Shown: positions 27,418-36,960 of the stretch, in pieces
Position numbering within the stretch: the first letter of the stretch is position 1
How the letters are laid out: the number at the start of each line of letters is the position of its first letter
NCBI GenBank assembly: GCA_902781895.1
Contig: CACZLA010000002.1
Coordinates: 1 to 64,000, forward strand
Direction: 5' to 3'
Origin: an uncultured Lachnospiraceae bacterium
GTDB lineage: Bacteria; Bacillota; Clostridia; Lachnospirales; Lachnospiraceae
Length of the DNA stretch: 64,000 bases
The notes under the pieces: generated by a model
What the model was told of the DNA's origin: nothing
Seen by the model: only the letters and a program-made list of their open reading frames with translations
Databases searched by the model: none
Position numbers and translations under genes: made by a program

Positions 27418-28324
27418 AAACGCCTTCTTCTCTCAGTTCCTTTAATCTCTGCTTTACCTGCTCAAGCTCTTCAACATAAGTCATTCCAAACCAGGTTTCA
27501 TCCGTCAGTATACATCTGACTCTTCCGATACCCCTGTCCAGCATATCCTGAACTGCATCGGAAATGGTTTCTTCAAACTTTTCAGGGTTATTTTTCACAC
27601 CCTCAACAAATCTTTTCTCGAAGCTTGTCTCCAAATCATCTATAAATCCTTCAGAGAATGCCCATAAATTCATGGAAGCCATAGCATCATCCGGAAATAC
27701 CTCATCGGCATTATCACCATCCGCAAGAATGCAGGCATGTCCATCTCTGTATACTATATTCTTCTTTTCATCTACATGTATGAGATTGCTCTCTTCATTA
27801 ACCTGACATACACCTCTGTTTACAGATCCTGTTTTTGAAAGTGTCTTAAGCAGATTGTAGCAGATACATGCATGACTGTCCGATTCTCCGGCACGGCTGA
27901 GGAATTCACTTGCTGCTTCAAATGCTCCTCTACCATAGAAATCATCCGCATTGATTGTAAGGAAGGCCTTTCCCTTAAGAACCTCTCTCGCACTCCAGAT
28001 AGCATGAGTAGTTCCCCATGGCTTTACTCTTCCTTCCGGATAGTCTATAGTTCCGGGATAATCATCCATAGACTGGAAAACATAAGAAACCTTTATCTTC
28101 TTACTTATTCTGTCTCCGATAACTTCCCTGAATCTGTCTTCAAAATCTCTTCTGATAACAAAAACTATTTCACCAAACCCGGCCTCAATAGCATCATAAA
28201 TGGAATAGTCCATAAGAATATGTCCCATATCGTCAACTGCTTCTATCTGCTTTAATCCCTTGTAACGACTTCCCAGGCCGGCGGCCAGTATAAGCAGTAC
28301 AGGCTTATTTCTATTTTCTCCCAT
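27398..28324 (-). CDS. Sugar-phosphate nucleotidyltransferase-like protein
   Basis: A 308-residue enzyme with the glycosyltransferase-A style N-terminus LILAAGLGSRYKGLKQIE, which holds the G-x-G-x-R nucleotide loop, and TINADDFYGRGAFE, which supplies a metal-binding Asp. It probably transfers a nucleotidyl group to a sugar phosphate or related alcohol phosphate. The sugar is unknown. It sits between an LCP ligase gene and a coupled membrane protein gene on the same strand, which suggests a role in supplying a wall or capsule precursor. Confidence 0.78.
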   Translation of the reverse strand: MGENRNKPVLLILAAGLGSRYKGLKQIEAVDDMGHILMDYSIYDAIEAGFGEIVFVIRRDFEDRFREVIGDRISKKIKVSYVFQSMDDYPGTIDYPEGRVKPWGTTHAIWSAREVLKGKAFLTINADDFYGRGAFEAASEFLSRAGESDSHACICYNLLKTLSKTGSVNRGVCQVNEESNLIHVDEKKNIVYRDGHACILADGDNADEVFPDDAMASMNLWAFSEGFIDDLETSFEKRFVEGVKNNPEKFEETISDAVQDMLDRGIGRVRCILTDETWFGMTYVEELEQVKQRLKELREEGVYVEEKW

Positions 28325-28361
28325 ATTGCTTCTCCTTATTCTTTAAACCCTGAATAATTAC

Positions 28362-29903
28362 TTATTCGTCTTCGTAATTATTCTTTTCATTATTTTCAAA
28401 TGTTCCGTTCTTTACGTCCTCTGCATCCTGAGACTCGATATAAACATTTATCTCATCCTGAGTCAGGCTTTCTCCGTTAAGAACTTTGTTCATTAACTCT
28501 GTTGCCTTAGCAACATCATCTTTGTTTGGCTCCATTACATAAGCGCTACCACCAAGGGAGTAACACTTCTGTGTTGAATCTGCTCCTCCGACACTGTATG
28601 TAAGAACTGTCCAGCCACCATCACTGATAGTACTCTGAACAAGATATCCTACCTCATCCTTTTCCATACTTGTCTGGAAGGAATTCTCCATCTGATCCAT
28701 AACACTGCTGTAATTCATGAGCATATCTGAAGACTCCATCTTCTTGATAGTAGCCTTGATAACCTGCATCTGGTTTCTTCCACGCTGTCTGTCTCCATCC
28801 TTAAACGCATGTCTTGCTCTTGCAAATCCAAGTGCCTGCTCACCATTCAGGTGATTTACGCCTGCTGTGAAAGAATAGGTTCCTTCTTCTGTTTCAGAAA
28901 CAAAGCTGTACTCTGATTCAACATCAATACCACCGATCTTATCGATAATATCCTGGAAACCGGAGAAGTTCAGTCTTAAATAATAGCTGATATCTATATC
29001 GTAAAGCATCTCAAGTGTATCTATAGAACAGTCTATTCCGTAGATACCTGCATGTGTAAGCTTATCCTTCTGTCCGTTTGAAACCGAAAGCGGAACATAA
29101 TAATCTCTAGGTGTTGAAACCAGGAGTATAGTATGAGTCTTATTGTTTACTGCTGCAATAATATTTACATCACTTCTGCTTCGCTGTGTAACAGAGCCAA
29201 ATGTATCTATACCGCTGAAGTACATACAGAAATGATCCTTATCTGCTGTAGAATCATCATCATCATCTGCAACTTCTTCTTCGAACTGCTCCTCCATGAT
29301 AACCTTCAGCCCACTTGAATAATCGAGATAGTCTTCTGAACTGTCGAGAGCAAGTATGGTTCCCTTATTACATAATATACAGTTTACCGCTCCTGCATCG
29401 AAATCAGCTACAAGATCAAATATGCTTTCATACTGTTTTGTATTTATTGTCTGGCCTTCATCAGCCTGAATCTTATCTATAGTTTCCTGGATATGAGTCT
29501 GATCGTCTGTCGCTACCGTAGCAAATACATAATTATTTGCCACAGCATCATTGATAGAGCCTGCACTGTCATTTGCGGCTACATATACATTTATTTCTTC
29601 AACCTCGGTCTTAACACCGGTTACCTTATCTATAGTTTTATTGGTAATAGCAAGATAATAGATAGATGCACACATTATAATACACATTAATAGTGATATT
29701 ACTACTGCACTTATCCTGAAGCCTTTCTTTTTCTTCTTTGTAAAGAAAAATACCAAAACAAAAAGTGCAACAAATACAACTGATGCGAGAATTATATATC
29801 CTTTGGGAATCATTTTTGTCTCAATGACATTATAGATTACCAGTACTGATAAAATGAGCTGCATTATTGCAAATATACGACCAACGATTTTTAACGTTTT
29901 CAT
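28362..29903 (-). CDS. LytR-CpsA-Psr (LCP) family wall-polymer ligase
   Basis: About 513 residues. Two or three N-terminal helices (to about residue 85) are followed by an extracellular part. The LCP catalytic domain runs from about 215 with RSRSDVNIIAAV, STPRDYYVPL, and LNGEQALGFARARHAFKDGD then RGRNQMQVIKA, which hold the Arg/Asp residues binding the lipid pyrophosphate. Members attach teichoic acid or capsule to peptidoglycan. The start is set at 29903, where GAGGAG precedes the ATG by 12 bp; an in-frame start 14 codons earlier lacks a ribosome site. The tail is acidic and Asn-rich. Confidence 0.88.
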   Translation of the reverse strand: MKTLKIVGRIFAIMQLILSVLVIYNVIETKMIPKGYIILASVVFVALFVLVFFFTKKKKKGFRISAVVISLLMCIIMCASIYYLAITNKTIDKVTGVKTEVEEINVYVAANDSAGSINDAVANNYVFATVATDDQTHIQETIDKIQADEGQTINTKQYESIFDLVADFDAGAVNCILCNKGTILALDSSEDYLDYSSGLKVIMEEQFEEEVADDDDDSTADKDHFCMYFSGIDTFGSVTQRSRSDVNIIAAVNNKTHTILLVSTPRDYYVPLSVSNGQKDKLTHAGIYGIDCSIDTLEMLYDIDISYYLRLNFSGFQDIIDKIGGIDVESEYSFVSETEEGTYSFTAGVNHLNGEQALGFARARHAFKDGDRQRGRNQMQVIKATIKKMESSDMLMNYSSVMDQMENSFQTSMEKDEVGYLVQSTISDGGWTVLTYSVGGADSTQKCYSLGGSAYVMEPNKDDVAKATELMNKVLNGESLTQDEINVYIESQDAEDVKNGTFENNEKNNYEDE

Positions 29904-30021
29904 ATGAATCTCATACTCCTCTAAATAAACTGTATTTAAAACCACTAGATACTATATCACATTATTTTAAATAATAATATATCAATTTTTCCAAAACTTT
30001 TGTGAATAATAATTATTATTA

Positions 30022-30030
30022 TGGTACAAT
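30022..30030 (+). promoter_or_regulatory. Extended -10 element ahead of rsmG
   Basis: TGGTACAAT (30022-30030) is an extended -10 motif about 60 bp before the rsmG start. A TTGTGA lies 19 bp farther up, a poor spacing, so recognition would depend on the extended -10. Confidence 0.35.
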
Positions 30031-30089
30031 GACATAAATGTCCTAGCTTATGACATGCAGAAACTCTCAAATCACATAAGGAGCCACTC

Positions 30090-30812
30090 ATGAAAGATAT
30101 TTCCTACTATTCAGATATACTCGGTATCTCTCTGTCCGACAAACAGCTCGAACAGTTTAATACATATATGAATATGGTCATAGAAAAAAACAAAGTTGTA
30201 AATCTCACAGCCATCACAGATCCGGAAGAATTTCATCTGAAGCATTTTGCAGACAGTCTTTCGCTGATCAGTGCTGTAAATCAGGCTTCTCCCATAGCAA
30301 ATGAGGAAGTATCTGTTATAGATGTGGGAACCGGGGCAGGCTTTCCTGCCATACCGCTTAAGATAGCATTTCCGAATATTCATCTGACACTTCTGGACTC
30401 AAAGAACAAAAGGATCAGCTTTTTAAATGATGTTATTTCCGAACTTTCTCTGGAAAATGTAACAACCATTCACGGCCGCGCTGAGGAAGGTGCCCGCACT
30501 CCTGAGCTTAGAGATAATTTTGACTTTGCCGTTTCAAGAGCTGTTGCAAAGATGAATTCATTATCGGAATACTGTCTTCCCTATGTAAAACCCGAGGGTT
30601 ATTTCATAGCATACAAATCCGACAACATATCCGAAGAACTTGAGGAGGCAAAAAATGCAGTCTTCCTTCTGGGCGCTTATCCCGCAGAGGTTGTCCATTT
30701 TAAACTTGCCGACTCTGATATAGAGAGAAGCTTTGTGGTCATCAAAAAGAAGACCAATACTCCGAATAAATATCCAAGGGAATCAGGAAGTATTAAGAAA
30801 TCTCCCTTATAA
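30090..30812 (+). CDS. rsmG: 16S rRNA (guanine527-N7)-methyltransferase
   Basis: A 240-residue SAM-dependent methyltransferase acting on the 530 loop of 16S rRNA. Diagnostic stretches are KVVNLTAITDPEEFHLKHFADSL (split here by family numbering), VIDVGTGAGFPAIPLKIAFP for SAM binding, and FAVSRAVAKMNSLSEYCLP. AAGGAGCC precedes the ATG. In most Firmicutes rsmG follows mnmG; here it is on the opposite strand and separated from mnmG by an exonuclease gene, with which its 3' end overlaps by 20 bp. Confidence 0.94.
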   Translation: MKDISYYSDILGISLSDKQLEQFNTYMNMVIEKNKVVNLTAITDPEEFHLKHFADSLSLISAVNQASPIANEEVSVIDVGTGAGFPAIPLKIAFPNIHLTLLDSKNKRISFLNDVISELSLENVTTIHGRAEEGARTPELRDNFDFAVSRAVAKMNSLSEYCLPYVKPEGYFIAYKSDNISEELEEAKNAVFLLGAYPAEVVHFKLADSDIERSFVVIKKKTNTPNKYPRESGSIKKSPL

Positions 30813-31767
30813 TACGTTTCTTTTCCAGCATCTTTTCGCGCTTATCCTTAAGCTCAATATATTTTCTTCGTTTTATCTTCTCAACACGTTCTATGGCAAA
30901 TACGTCATCCCGGCTGTCTGATGCCGGTTTAAACTTGATGGTTGCCATTACATTTCCGTGGATCAGACATTTTCCCACAGCCACCTGATTTCCGCCATTC
31001 ATCTGGAACCACTTTACTCTGCGCTTCGTCGGCTTGCCACACTTAGGACAGACTACGCCCGACAGTTCCTTATTGCTCATGGCATCCCTCTTGGATGGAT
31101 ATTCCATAGTGATACGTTCTATGATGCTGTTGTGGAAGTCCAGTATTTCCTCATCCTTTGACTTCGGATGTCTGTAAATATCGTATGTGTACTTCTCCTT
31201 CAGATTCTTCAGATGCGCCCGCTGCATTACACGTGCCGTATAGTAAGCATCGTTAATTGCTGCGTGGAATGGCTTATCCATTTCTATCTTCAGCATATCA
31301 ACAGCCTTCTCAAGCTTGCATATGTCGCTGTTCTTCAGGTACATTTCCCCGAAGATCTGCTGTATGTTGAAATACTTAAGCGGAAACGGCAGCTTCTCCA
31401 TCCGGTAGAAGTCCATGTTATTCTGAAGACAGAACAGATCGGCGGTGCCCCATGTACAGAAGGCATATTCTTCACCTTCACTTAGACCTTCACCGCACCA
31501 CTCAAGAAAATCCGTACAGGCAGACTTGAAATCCACGCCGTTACTCTTTAATTCTCTTTCATCATAATTCAGAATCGTTCTTATATATTTGTGCAGTCTT
31601 TTATAGATCTTAGGCGTAATAAGCCTTCTGAAATCACCAATGATCTCATAGCTGTCACTCAGCTTATATGCACCTATCTCTATTATCTCAAATGGAATCC
31701 TGGGATGTTCTCCTGCCTGCCCGTTGGGACTCTGGTTCCACTCGAGATCAAACACTATATAGTTCAT
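30793..31767 (-). CDS. DEDDh 3'-5' exonuclease with zinc-ribbon-like C-terminus
   Basis: A 324-residue nuclease of the DnaQ/KapD superfamily. Exo I motif is VFDLEWNQ (Asp7, Glu9), Exo II lies around WGTADLFCLQNN, and Exo III is HAAINDAYYTARVM with the conserved His and Asp. The C-terminal region holds CPKCGKP and a later CLIHG, possibly a metal-binding module. Substrate may be DNA or RNA. It converges with rsmG and overlaps its stop region by 20 bp. MnmG follows on the same strand only in the sense that both are on minus; they are separate. Confidence 0.85.
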   Translation of the reverse strand: MNYIVFDLEWNQSPNGQAGEHPRIPFEIIEIGAYKLSDSYEIIGDFRRLITPKIYKRLHKYIRTILNYDERELKSNGVDFKSACTDFLEWCGEGLSEGEEYAFCTWGTADLFCLQNNMDFYRMEKLPFPLKYFNIQQIFGEMYLKNSDICKLEKAVDMLKIEMDKPFHAAINDAYYTARVMQRAHLKNLKEKYTYDIYRHPKSKDEEILDFHNSIIERITMEYPSKRDAMSNKELSGVVCPKCGKPTKRRVKWFQMNGGNQVAVGKCLIHGNVMATIKFKPASDSRDDVFAIERVEKIKRRKYIELKDKREKMLEKKRIIREIS

Positions 31768-31878
31768 CTCTTCTCCTGTTAATGCACATTTCGTTAGCTT
31801 TTATTCTTGTGTTATAACATATAGGACTGTCTGTGTCAAAACACCATTTTACTTACAGCCTGACTAACTCCATTTCTT

Positions 31879-33846
31879 TTACAGTCGGAGATACAGCATT
31901 ATCATATTCACATCCGCCGGAGAAACTCCTGATATTCTTGATGCCTGTCCTATAGACTCAGGTCTGATAAGCTCCAGCTTCTGCCGTGCCTCGATACGAA
32001 GATTCTTTACCTGACTGTAGTCTATGTCAGCAGGTATCTTCTTTTCTTCCATTTTAAGGAAATGCTGTACCTGGCGGTTCTGTCTGTCTATATAACCCTC
32101 ATATTTAATGGAAATGTTTATCTGCTCGATAATCTCTTTCGTGATAAGAAGTTCCGGTCTGTCGGAATCTATGGGTGCTATCGACTCATAGCTGAACTCC
32201 GGTCTTCTGATGATGTCTGCCAGGGATACGGCTGTATGTACAGGGGAGCTGTTATGCTCCTTCATAAACTCCTGTATGTTTTTGCCGGCACCTATCATAG
32301 TGTTCTTCAGTCTTTCTATCTCGGACAAAATGATTTCCCTCTTTTGACAGAACTCTTCATACCTTTTGTCATCGATAAGCCCTATCTCATGACCTATATC
32401 GGTAAGTCTGAGATCCGCATTGTCCTGTCTCAGAAGAAGCCTGTACTCGGCACGACTTGTCATCATACGATAAGGTTCCTTCGTCTCCTTCGTAACCAGA
32501 TCATCTATAAGAACTCCGATATATCCGTCCGATCGGGAAAGCACTATGGGCTCCTTTCCCTGAAGAAGTCTTGCGGCATTTATTCCTGCCATAAGTCCCT
32601 GTGCTCCGGCTTCCTCATAACCGCTGCTTCCGTTTATCTGTCCTGCTGAGAAAAGTCCCTTTACATTTTTAAACTCAAGTGAGGGTTTCAGATCTGTTGC
32701 TGATATACAGTCATACTCGATAGCATAAGCAGGTCTCACTATCTTTGCATTTTCAAGTCCCGGTACGGAGTGGACCATTCTGTACTGAACATCCTCAGGC
32801 ATGGATGAGGACATTCCGTCCAGATACATTTCCGTAGTGAACTCGCCCTCCGGTTCAACAAAGAGCTGATGCCTGTTCTTATCCGGAAACTTCATGATCT
32901 TATCTTCTATGGAAGGACAATATCTCGGACCGGTTCCCGTTATCACGCCACTGTAAAGCGGAGAACGGTCAATGTTCTCTCTTATTATCTCATGGGTATC
33001 TTCACCTGTATATGTGAGCCAGCAGGATATCTGTTCTCTTGCAATATCCTCTTCTTTATTCGTGAAGGAAAACGGCTGGATATGCTCGTCACCCTTCTGC
33101 TCACTCATTTTTGAAAAATCTATGGAATTCTTATCAAGTCTCGGAGGTGTTCCGGTCTTAAATCTTCTGAGGGGTATTCCTGCCTCCGTCATGGAGTCGG
33201 ACAGATGATCTGCCGACATAAGTCCATTTGGTCCTGTATATGTTATCGTATCTCCATAGATGCACATTGCCTTTAGATATACACCTGTACAGAGAACTAC
33301 AGCCTTCGCATGGTATACTGCCCCGGAGAAGGTTTTCACACCTGTTACCTTCGCAACTTTTTTTGCCTCCTCGAAGTAATCCTCCGTTTCCTCAGAAAGA
33401 TTAGATGGGAATCTTTTCGCTGAATCAGATGAGGAATTGTCTTCATCTGTTATCTCATATATCAGCTCTGACACCTCGGCCTGTCTCAGGGTAAGATGCG
33501 GCTCTGCCTGAAGCGTCATTCTCATCTGCTTCGTGTATTCACCCTTATCAGCCTGAGCTCTCAGGGAATGGACAGCCGGACCCTTTGATACATTCAGCAT
33601 TTTTGACTGGATGTAGGTCTTATCTATATTTTTACCCATTTCTCCGCCCAGGGCATCTATCTCACGAACCAGATGTCCCTTGGAGCTTCCTCCTATGTTT
33701 GGATTACAGGGCATCATGGCAACACTGTCCATGCTGACAGTGAACATGATCGTTTCAAATCCAAGCCGTGCGGCAGCGAGAGCCGCCTCGCAGCCTGCAT
33801 GTCCTGCTCCTACTATTATAATGTCATATGTTTCTTCTACGTTCAT
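31879..33846 (-). CDS. mnmG: tRNA uridine-5-carboxymethylaminomethyl modification enzyme MnmG
   Basis: A 655-residue FAD protein that with MnmE modifies the wobble uridine of certain tRNAs. It opens with the FAD motif [21 protein letters not shown] and has [26 protein letters not shown], and [12 protein letters not shown]. The ATG at 33844-33846 follows AGGATAAAAG and begins right at the family N-terminus. An in-frame start 28 codons upstream would add residues unlike the family. It is 80 bp downstream of mnmE, its partner, so one operon is likely. Confidence 0.96.
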   Translation of the reverse strand: MNVEETYDIIIVGAGHAGCEAALAAARLGFETIMFTVSMDSVAMMPCNPNIGGSSKGHLVREIDALGGEMGKNIDKTYIQSKMLNVSKGPAVHSLRAQADKGEYTKQMRMTLQAEPHLTLRQAEVSELIYEITDEDNSSSDSAKRFPSNLSEETEDYFEEAKKVAKVTGVKTFSGAVYHAKAVVLCTGVYLKAMCIYGDTITYTGPNGLMSADHLSDSMTEAGIPLRRFKTGTPPRLDKNSIDFSKMSEQKGDEHIQPFSFTNKEEDIAREQISCWLTYTGEDTHEIIRENIDRSPLYSGVITGTGPRYCPSIEDKIMKFPDKNRHQLFVEPEGEFTTEMYLDGMSSSMPEDVQYRMVHSVPGLENAKIVRPAYAIEYDCISATDLKPSLEFKNVKGLFSAGQINGSSGYEEAGAQGLMAGINAARLLQGKEPIVLSRSDGYIGVLIDDLVTKETKEPYRMMTSRAEYRLLLRQDNADLRLTDIGHEIGLIDDKRYEEFCQKREIILSEIERLKNTMIGAGKNIQEFMKEHNSSPVHTAVSLADIIRRPEFSYESIAPIDSDRPELLITKEIIEQINISIKYEGYIDRQNRQVQHFLKMEEKKIPADIDYSQVKNLRIEARQKLELIRPESIGQASRISGVSPADVNMIMLYLRL

Positions 33847-33926
33847 TCTTTTATCCTGACTTTTTTGAATCTGTCTTTTGACACTTATGTCACTATACCA
33901 CAAAAAAAACTCCTGTGAATAGTAAT

Positions 33927-35384
33927 TCACTTTCCCATGCAGAATTCTGCAAATATCTTGTCTGCGAGGTCGTCTTCCAAAACTTCTCCTATTATTTCAC
34001 CCAGAGATTCATAGGCGGCCATCAGATCTATAGTGAGGAAATCCTCTCCCATACCGGCATCGATTCCATCTATCACCGTACTGAGACTCTGCCTTGCATC
34101 TGCAAGGGATGCCTTATGTCTCGACCTGGTTATATATATCTGATCATTATAGTCGATCTCTGAACTGAGGAACATATCTCTTATAAGGGCTTTAAGTTCT
34201 TCGATACCTTCGCCGGTCTTGGCTGAGATATACATCGTTTTAGAACTCTTCACTCCAACGTCTTTAAACTTTTGTTCTATCCGATCCTCAAACTCTTTTG
34301 AAGCATCCTCTCTTATTTCACTGATCTTATCTATTTTATTATTTATTACTATTACATTCTTTCCGGACAGGCTGTTCATTATTTCTTCATCCTCCGGAGA
34401 AATGTTTTCCGTTGCGTCCAGCAGCATAAGTACAAGATCAGCATCCTCTATACTTTCTTTTGCTTTATCCACGCCGATCTTCTCAACCACATCCTCTGTT
34501 TCGCGAATACCGGCTGTATCGATAAGCCTCAGAAGTACTCCACCTATATCCACATACTCTTCAAGTGTATCTCTTGTAGTTCCTTCTATCTCTGTAACTA
34601 TCGCCCGTTCCTCACCCAGAAGACTGTTCAGCATAGAAGACTTGCCAACGTTTGGCTTTCCTACTATTACGGTTCTGATACCTTCTCTGATTATCCTTCC
34701 TTCATCGGAGGTTGATATCATCCTGTCTATTCTGTCCATCACTTCCTGAACTTCCGGTCTGAGGGTTTCTGAAAAACCATCCAGACTGTAATGCTCCGGA
34801 TCATCAAGGGCGGATTCTATATAGGCGGTCTGATAAAGAATCTTTTCCCGAAGAGCAACTATTTCTTCTTTAAGCTTTCCGGTCAGCTGATTTACAGATG
34901 TCTTAAGAGATCTGTCGGTTTCAGCAGAAATAACATCCATCACGGCCTCAGCCTCTGTCATATCTATCCTGCCTCCCAGAAAAGCTCTTTTAGTGAACTC
35001 TCCGGGTTCGGCAAGCCTAGCACCCCTTTTTACCAAAAGCTCTAATACTCTTTTAATAACATAAGGACCACCGTGAACATCTATCTCGACTGTATCCTCG
35101 GTTGTATAGGTATGTGGTGCTTTCATAACAAGCACTACAGCTTCATCTATGGTGCGTAACGTTCCATTCTTTATTCCAGTCTCAGTTTCATTCTCAGCTC
35201 CTTCTTCTGCCTCAACAATCCTTCCGAATGCTGCCGTGAAGCTGTCCATTTCCGATATTCGTTTTTTTCCTATAAATATATCGTTGCATATACTTATGGC
35301 ATCCGGTCCGCTCACCCTGATAATACCTATGGCTGATCTTGCCATACCTGTTGCAACGGCACATATGGTTTCATTTTTAAACAT
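33927..35384 (-). CDS. mnmE: tRNA modification GTPase MnmE
   Basis: A 485-residue GTPase partner of MnmG. The N-terminal folate-binding domain begins [23 protein letters not shown] (split as family signature), the G domain has [16 protein letters not shown] and NKID, and the chain ends CMGK, matching the catalytic C-terminal C(I/L/M)GK. An acidic insert (about 55-75, [13 protein letters not shown]) lengthens it beyond the usual 455-460. The start codon sits 5 bp after a strong hairpin whose 3' arm carries the likely ribosome site. Confidence 0.95.
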   Translation of the reverse strand: MFKNETICAVATGMARSAIGIIRVSGPDAISICNDIFIGKKRISEMDSFTAAFGRIVEAEEGAENETETGIKNGTLRTIDEAVVLVMKAPHTYTTEDTVEIDVHGGPYVIKRVLELLVKRGARLAEPGEFTKRAFLGGRIDMTEAEAVMDVISAETDRSLKTSVNQLTGKLKEEIVALREKILYQTAYIESALDDPEHYSLDGFSETLRPEVQEVMDRIDRMISTSDEGRIIREGIRTVIVGKPNVGKSSMLNSLLGEERAIVTEIEGTTRDTLEEYVDIGGVLLRLIDTAGIRETEDVVEKIGVDKAKESIEDADLVLMLLDATENISPEDEEIMNSLSGKNVIVINNKIDKISEIREDASKEFEDRIEQKFKDVGVKSSKTMYISAKTGEGIEELKALIRDMFLSSEIDYNDQIYITRSRHKASLADARQSLSTVIDGIDAGMGEDFLTIDLMAAYESLGEIIGEVLEDDLADKIFAEFCMGK

Positions 35385-35389
35385 AATAA

Positions 35390-35421
35390 AATCCCCGATT
35401 ATCTGATATTAATCGGGGATT
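35390..35421 (-). terminator. Terminator hairpin between zinc-ribbon gene and mnmE
   Basis: A 12 bp stem (35410-35421 with 35390-35401 on the minus strand, 8 nt loop) is followed by TTATT and the mnmE start. It would end the upstream zinc-ribbon gene. The GGGGAT in its 3' arm is also the only ribosome site in range of the mnmE ATG (7 bp spacing), so it could hide the site as well. Confidence 0.6.
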
Positions 35422-35477
35422 ATTTTAACATATATACTTTATGAGTTAAAGATTTAATACTGTCTTAGTAAATATCC

Positions 35478-36326
35478 TTAGAACATAAGTCCGAAGAATG
35501 CCATTTCTCCAACCTTTTCGATAGTGAACTGAAGAAGCATCATAGAGAACAAAACAACTGCCTCAGAGAAAACAGCCTTGTTAACCTTTGCATCTTCACT
35601 TCCGCCTGCAACCTCTTTAATAACCAGAACACTGAAACCGGTCCATACTGCTATAGCAGAATACTCAAATATGCTTGCCATTGGTGAAGAGAAAAGTCCG
35701 AACAGGAACTCTGCTGCGATAGCAAATACAACATATACAGTGGTTGAACCGAGCATTCCGAGTATCTGCATGTATGAATAATTCTTAACCTTGTCTCTGA
35801 ATATATATCCCGCAAGAGCTGTAAGGAAATATACTCCTGTCATTAATATAACAGTATAAAGAGCCTGAGTTGCTCTGAAGCCAATATCATATCCACCATA
35901 GGAGCTGTAATTTCCAAATGGAACATGAATAAGGATTAACAGGAATACTACTATAAGATCGAACATTCCAATAAGAAATCCCTGGATATGTCTTCCTCTG
36001 TCAATAACACTTCTGAATGCTGAGTAAGGTCTTGTGATTCCTTCACCAAACAGTCTCCACATATCAGCAAATACCATACCTGACTGACTTGGAGCCTTCT
36101 GAACATATATCATATTTGGCTGCATTCCGGGCTGCTGATATCCACCCTGCATCTGCTGCGGATATCCGCCCTGCATCTGCTGTTGATAACCGCCCTGCAT
36201 CTGCTGTGGGTATCCACCCTGCATCTGCTGTGGCTGAGCCTGAACATCACCCGGTATAGGGTTTCCGCAAACTCCGCAGAACTTTGCACCATCAGGAAGT
36301 TCTGCTCCGCAACTAGGACAATTCAT
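35478..36326 (-). CDS. Zinc-ribbon membrane protein with Gln/Gly repeats (Yip1-like)
   Basis: A 282-residue protein with an N-terminal zinc ribbon (CPSCG at 3-7, CGVCG at 17-21). A low-complexity stretch of QQMQGGYPQQ repeats, about 8 residues each, spans about 30-70. About five membrane helices from residue 110 to the end give a Yip1-like layout. Function unknown; similar zinc-ribbon membrane proteins are widespread in Clostridia. The repeats are near-identical at DNA level, so their number may vary among strains. It has its own promoter. Confidence 0.7.
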   Translation of the reverse strand: MNCPSCGAELPDGAKFCGVCGNPIPGDVQAQPQQMQGGYPQQMQGGYQQQMQGGYPQQMQGGYQQPGMQPNMIYVQKAPSQSGMVFADMWRLFGEGITRPYSAFRSVIDRGRHIQGFLIGMFDLIVVFLLILIHVPFGNYSSYGGYDIGFRATQALYTVILMTGVYFLTALAGYIFRDKVKNYSYMQILGMLGSTTVYVVFAIAAEFLFGLFSSPMASIFEYSAIAVWTGFSVLVIKEVAGGSEDAKVNKAVFSEAVVLFSMMLLQFTIEKVGEMAFFGLMF

Positions 36327-36379
36327 ACTTAATTACCTCCTTAAAAACGCATCGAATAAACGATAACTTAACTTTGTTT

Positions 36380-36408
36380 ATTATAGTTTAAATGATAAAA
36401 GTTTGCAA
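36380..36408 (-). promoter_or_regulatory. Predicted promoter for the zinc-ribbon membrane protein
   Basis: On the minus strand TTGCAA (36403-36408), 17 bp and TATAAT (36380-36385), 54 bp before the start codon at 36326. Confidence 0.6.
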
Positions 36409-36445
36409 TGTAGGATTTTTTGCACGATAATAATTGCTGATTCTG

Positions 36446-36644
36446 GTTCATGCAATTGTCAAACCTTCCTGCCTTTGAAAAAAAGTTCATGCAATTGTCA
36501 AACCTTCCTGCCTTCGGCAGTAAGTCGGTGCTACGCACCTACTGTTTGACAATGATGAGGCTTCGCCTCATATATGATCATAATAAAACAGCCCCCTTTG
36601 TAAGCAAGCTTACAGGGAACTGTTTATTATAATCATGCATGAAC
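36446..36644. repeat. Large foldable element with a 30 bp direct repeat
   Basis: An identical 30-mer occurs at 36446-36475 and 36485-36514. From the second copy onward the DNA closes on itself: GTTCATGCA (36485-36493) pairs with TGCATGAAC (36636-36644), and TTGTCAAAC pairs with GTTTGACAA near 36545. Inside are hairpins GGTGC-TAC-GCACC, ATGAGGC-TTC-GCCTCAT and a long AAACAG...CTGTTT stem near 36587-36625. It has no credible reading frame. Confidence 0.65.
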
Positions 36645-36706
36645 TCATTTTTCACAAAAGAAAAGGCCAAAAACCTTGATAAACAAAGTCCTCAGCCCTC
36701 CCGGAG

Positions 36707-36779
36707 TGGGCCGCCGGGGGCTCGAACCCCGCACACCCTGATTAAGAGTCAGGTGCTCTACCAAATGAGCTAGCGGCCC
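36707..36779 (-). tRNA. tRNA-Lys (anticodon CUU)
   Basis: A 73 nt gene with acceptor stem GGGCCGC/GCGGCCC, D arm, anticodon loop CTCTTAA (CUU) and T arm GGGGTTCGAGCCCC. CCA is not encoded. It has its own promoter upstream. Confidence 0.95.
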
Positions 36780-36823
36780 GTAAAAACGGCGTACAAAAGT
36801 ACCGTACTAAAAAGTACTTGGAT

Positions 36824-36852
36824 AGTATATTACAAACATTTTCTATTTGCAA
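36824..36852 (-). promoter_or_regulatory. Predicted promoter for tRNA-Lys
   Basis: On the minus strand TTGCAA (36847-36852), 17 bp and TATACT (36824-36829), 45 bp before the tRNA 5' end. A 13 bp inverted repeat (36781-36793 with 36910-36922) brackets the promoter. Confidence 0.6.
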
Positions 36853-36960
36853 CCTCTTTTTTCATAAAATTTTCATTTTTTTGAAAATTTGGGGATTTCG
36901 TACAAATACTACGCCGTTTTTATGCAATTTATCGCCATTTTATTACTGTTTTAAGGCAGA

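Noticed and set aside
32062..32649. 195-codon plus-strand frame opposite mnmG
   Set aside because: Antisense to a highly conserved enzyme, no ribosome site, no recognisable domain.
31879..33930. Longer mnmG start at 33930
   Set aside because: The extra 28 residues do not match the family and no ribosome site precedes that ATG, whereas 33846 has one.
36446..36514. Two identical 30-mers spaced 39 bp, looking like a minimal CRISPR
   Set aside because: Only two copies with a 9 bp gap between them, no cas genes, and the second copy pairs with a distant arm to form a larger fold.
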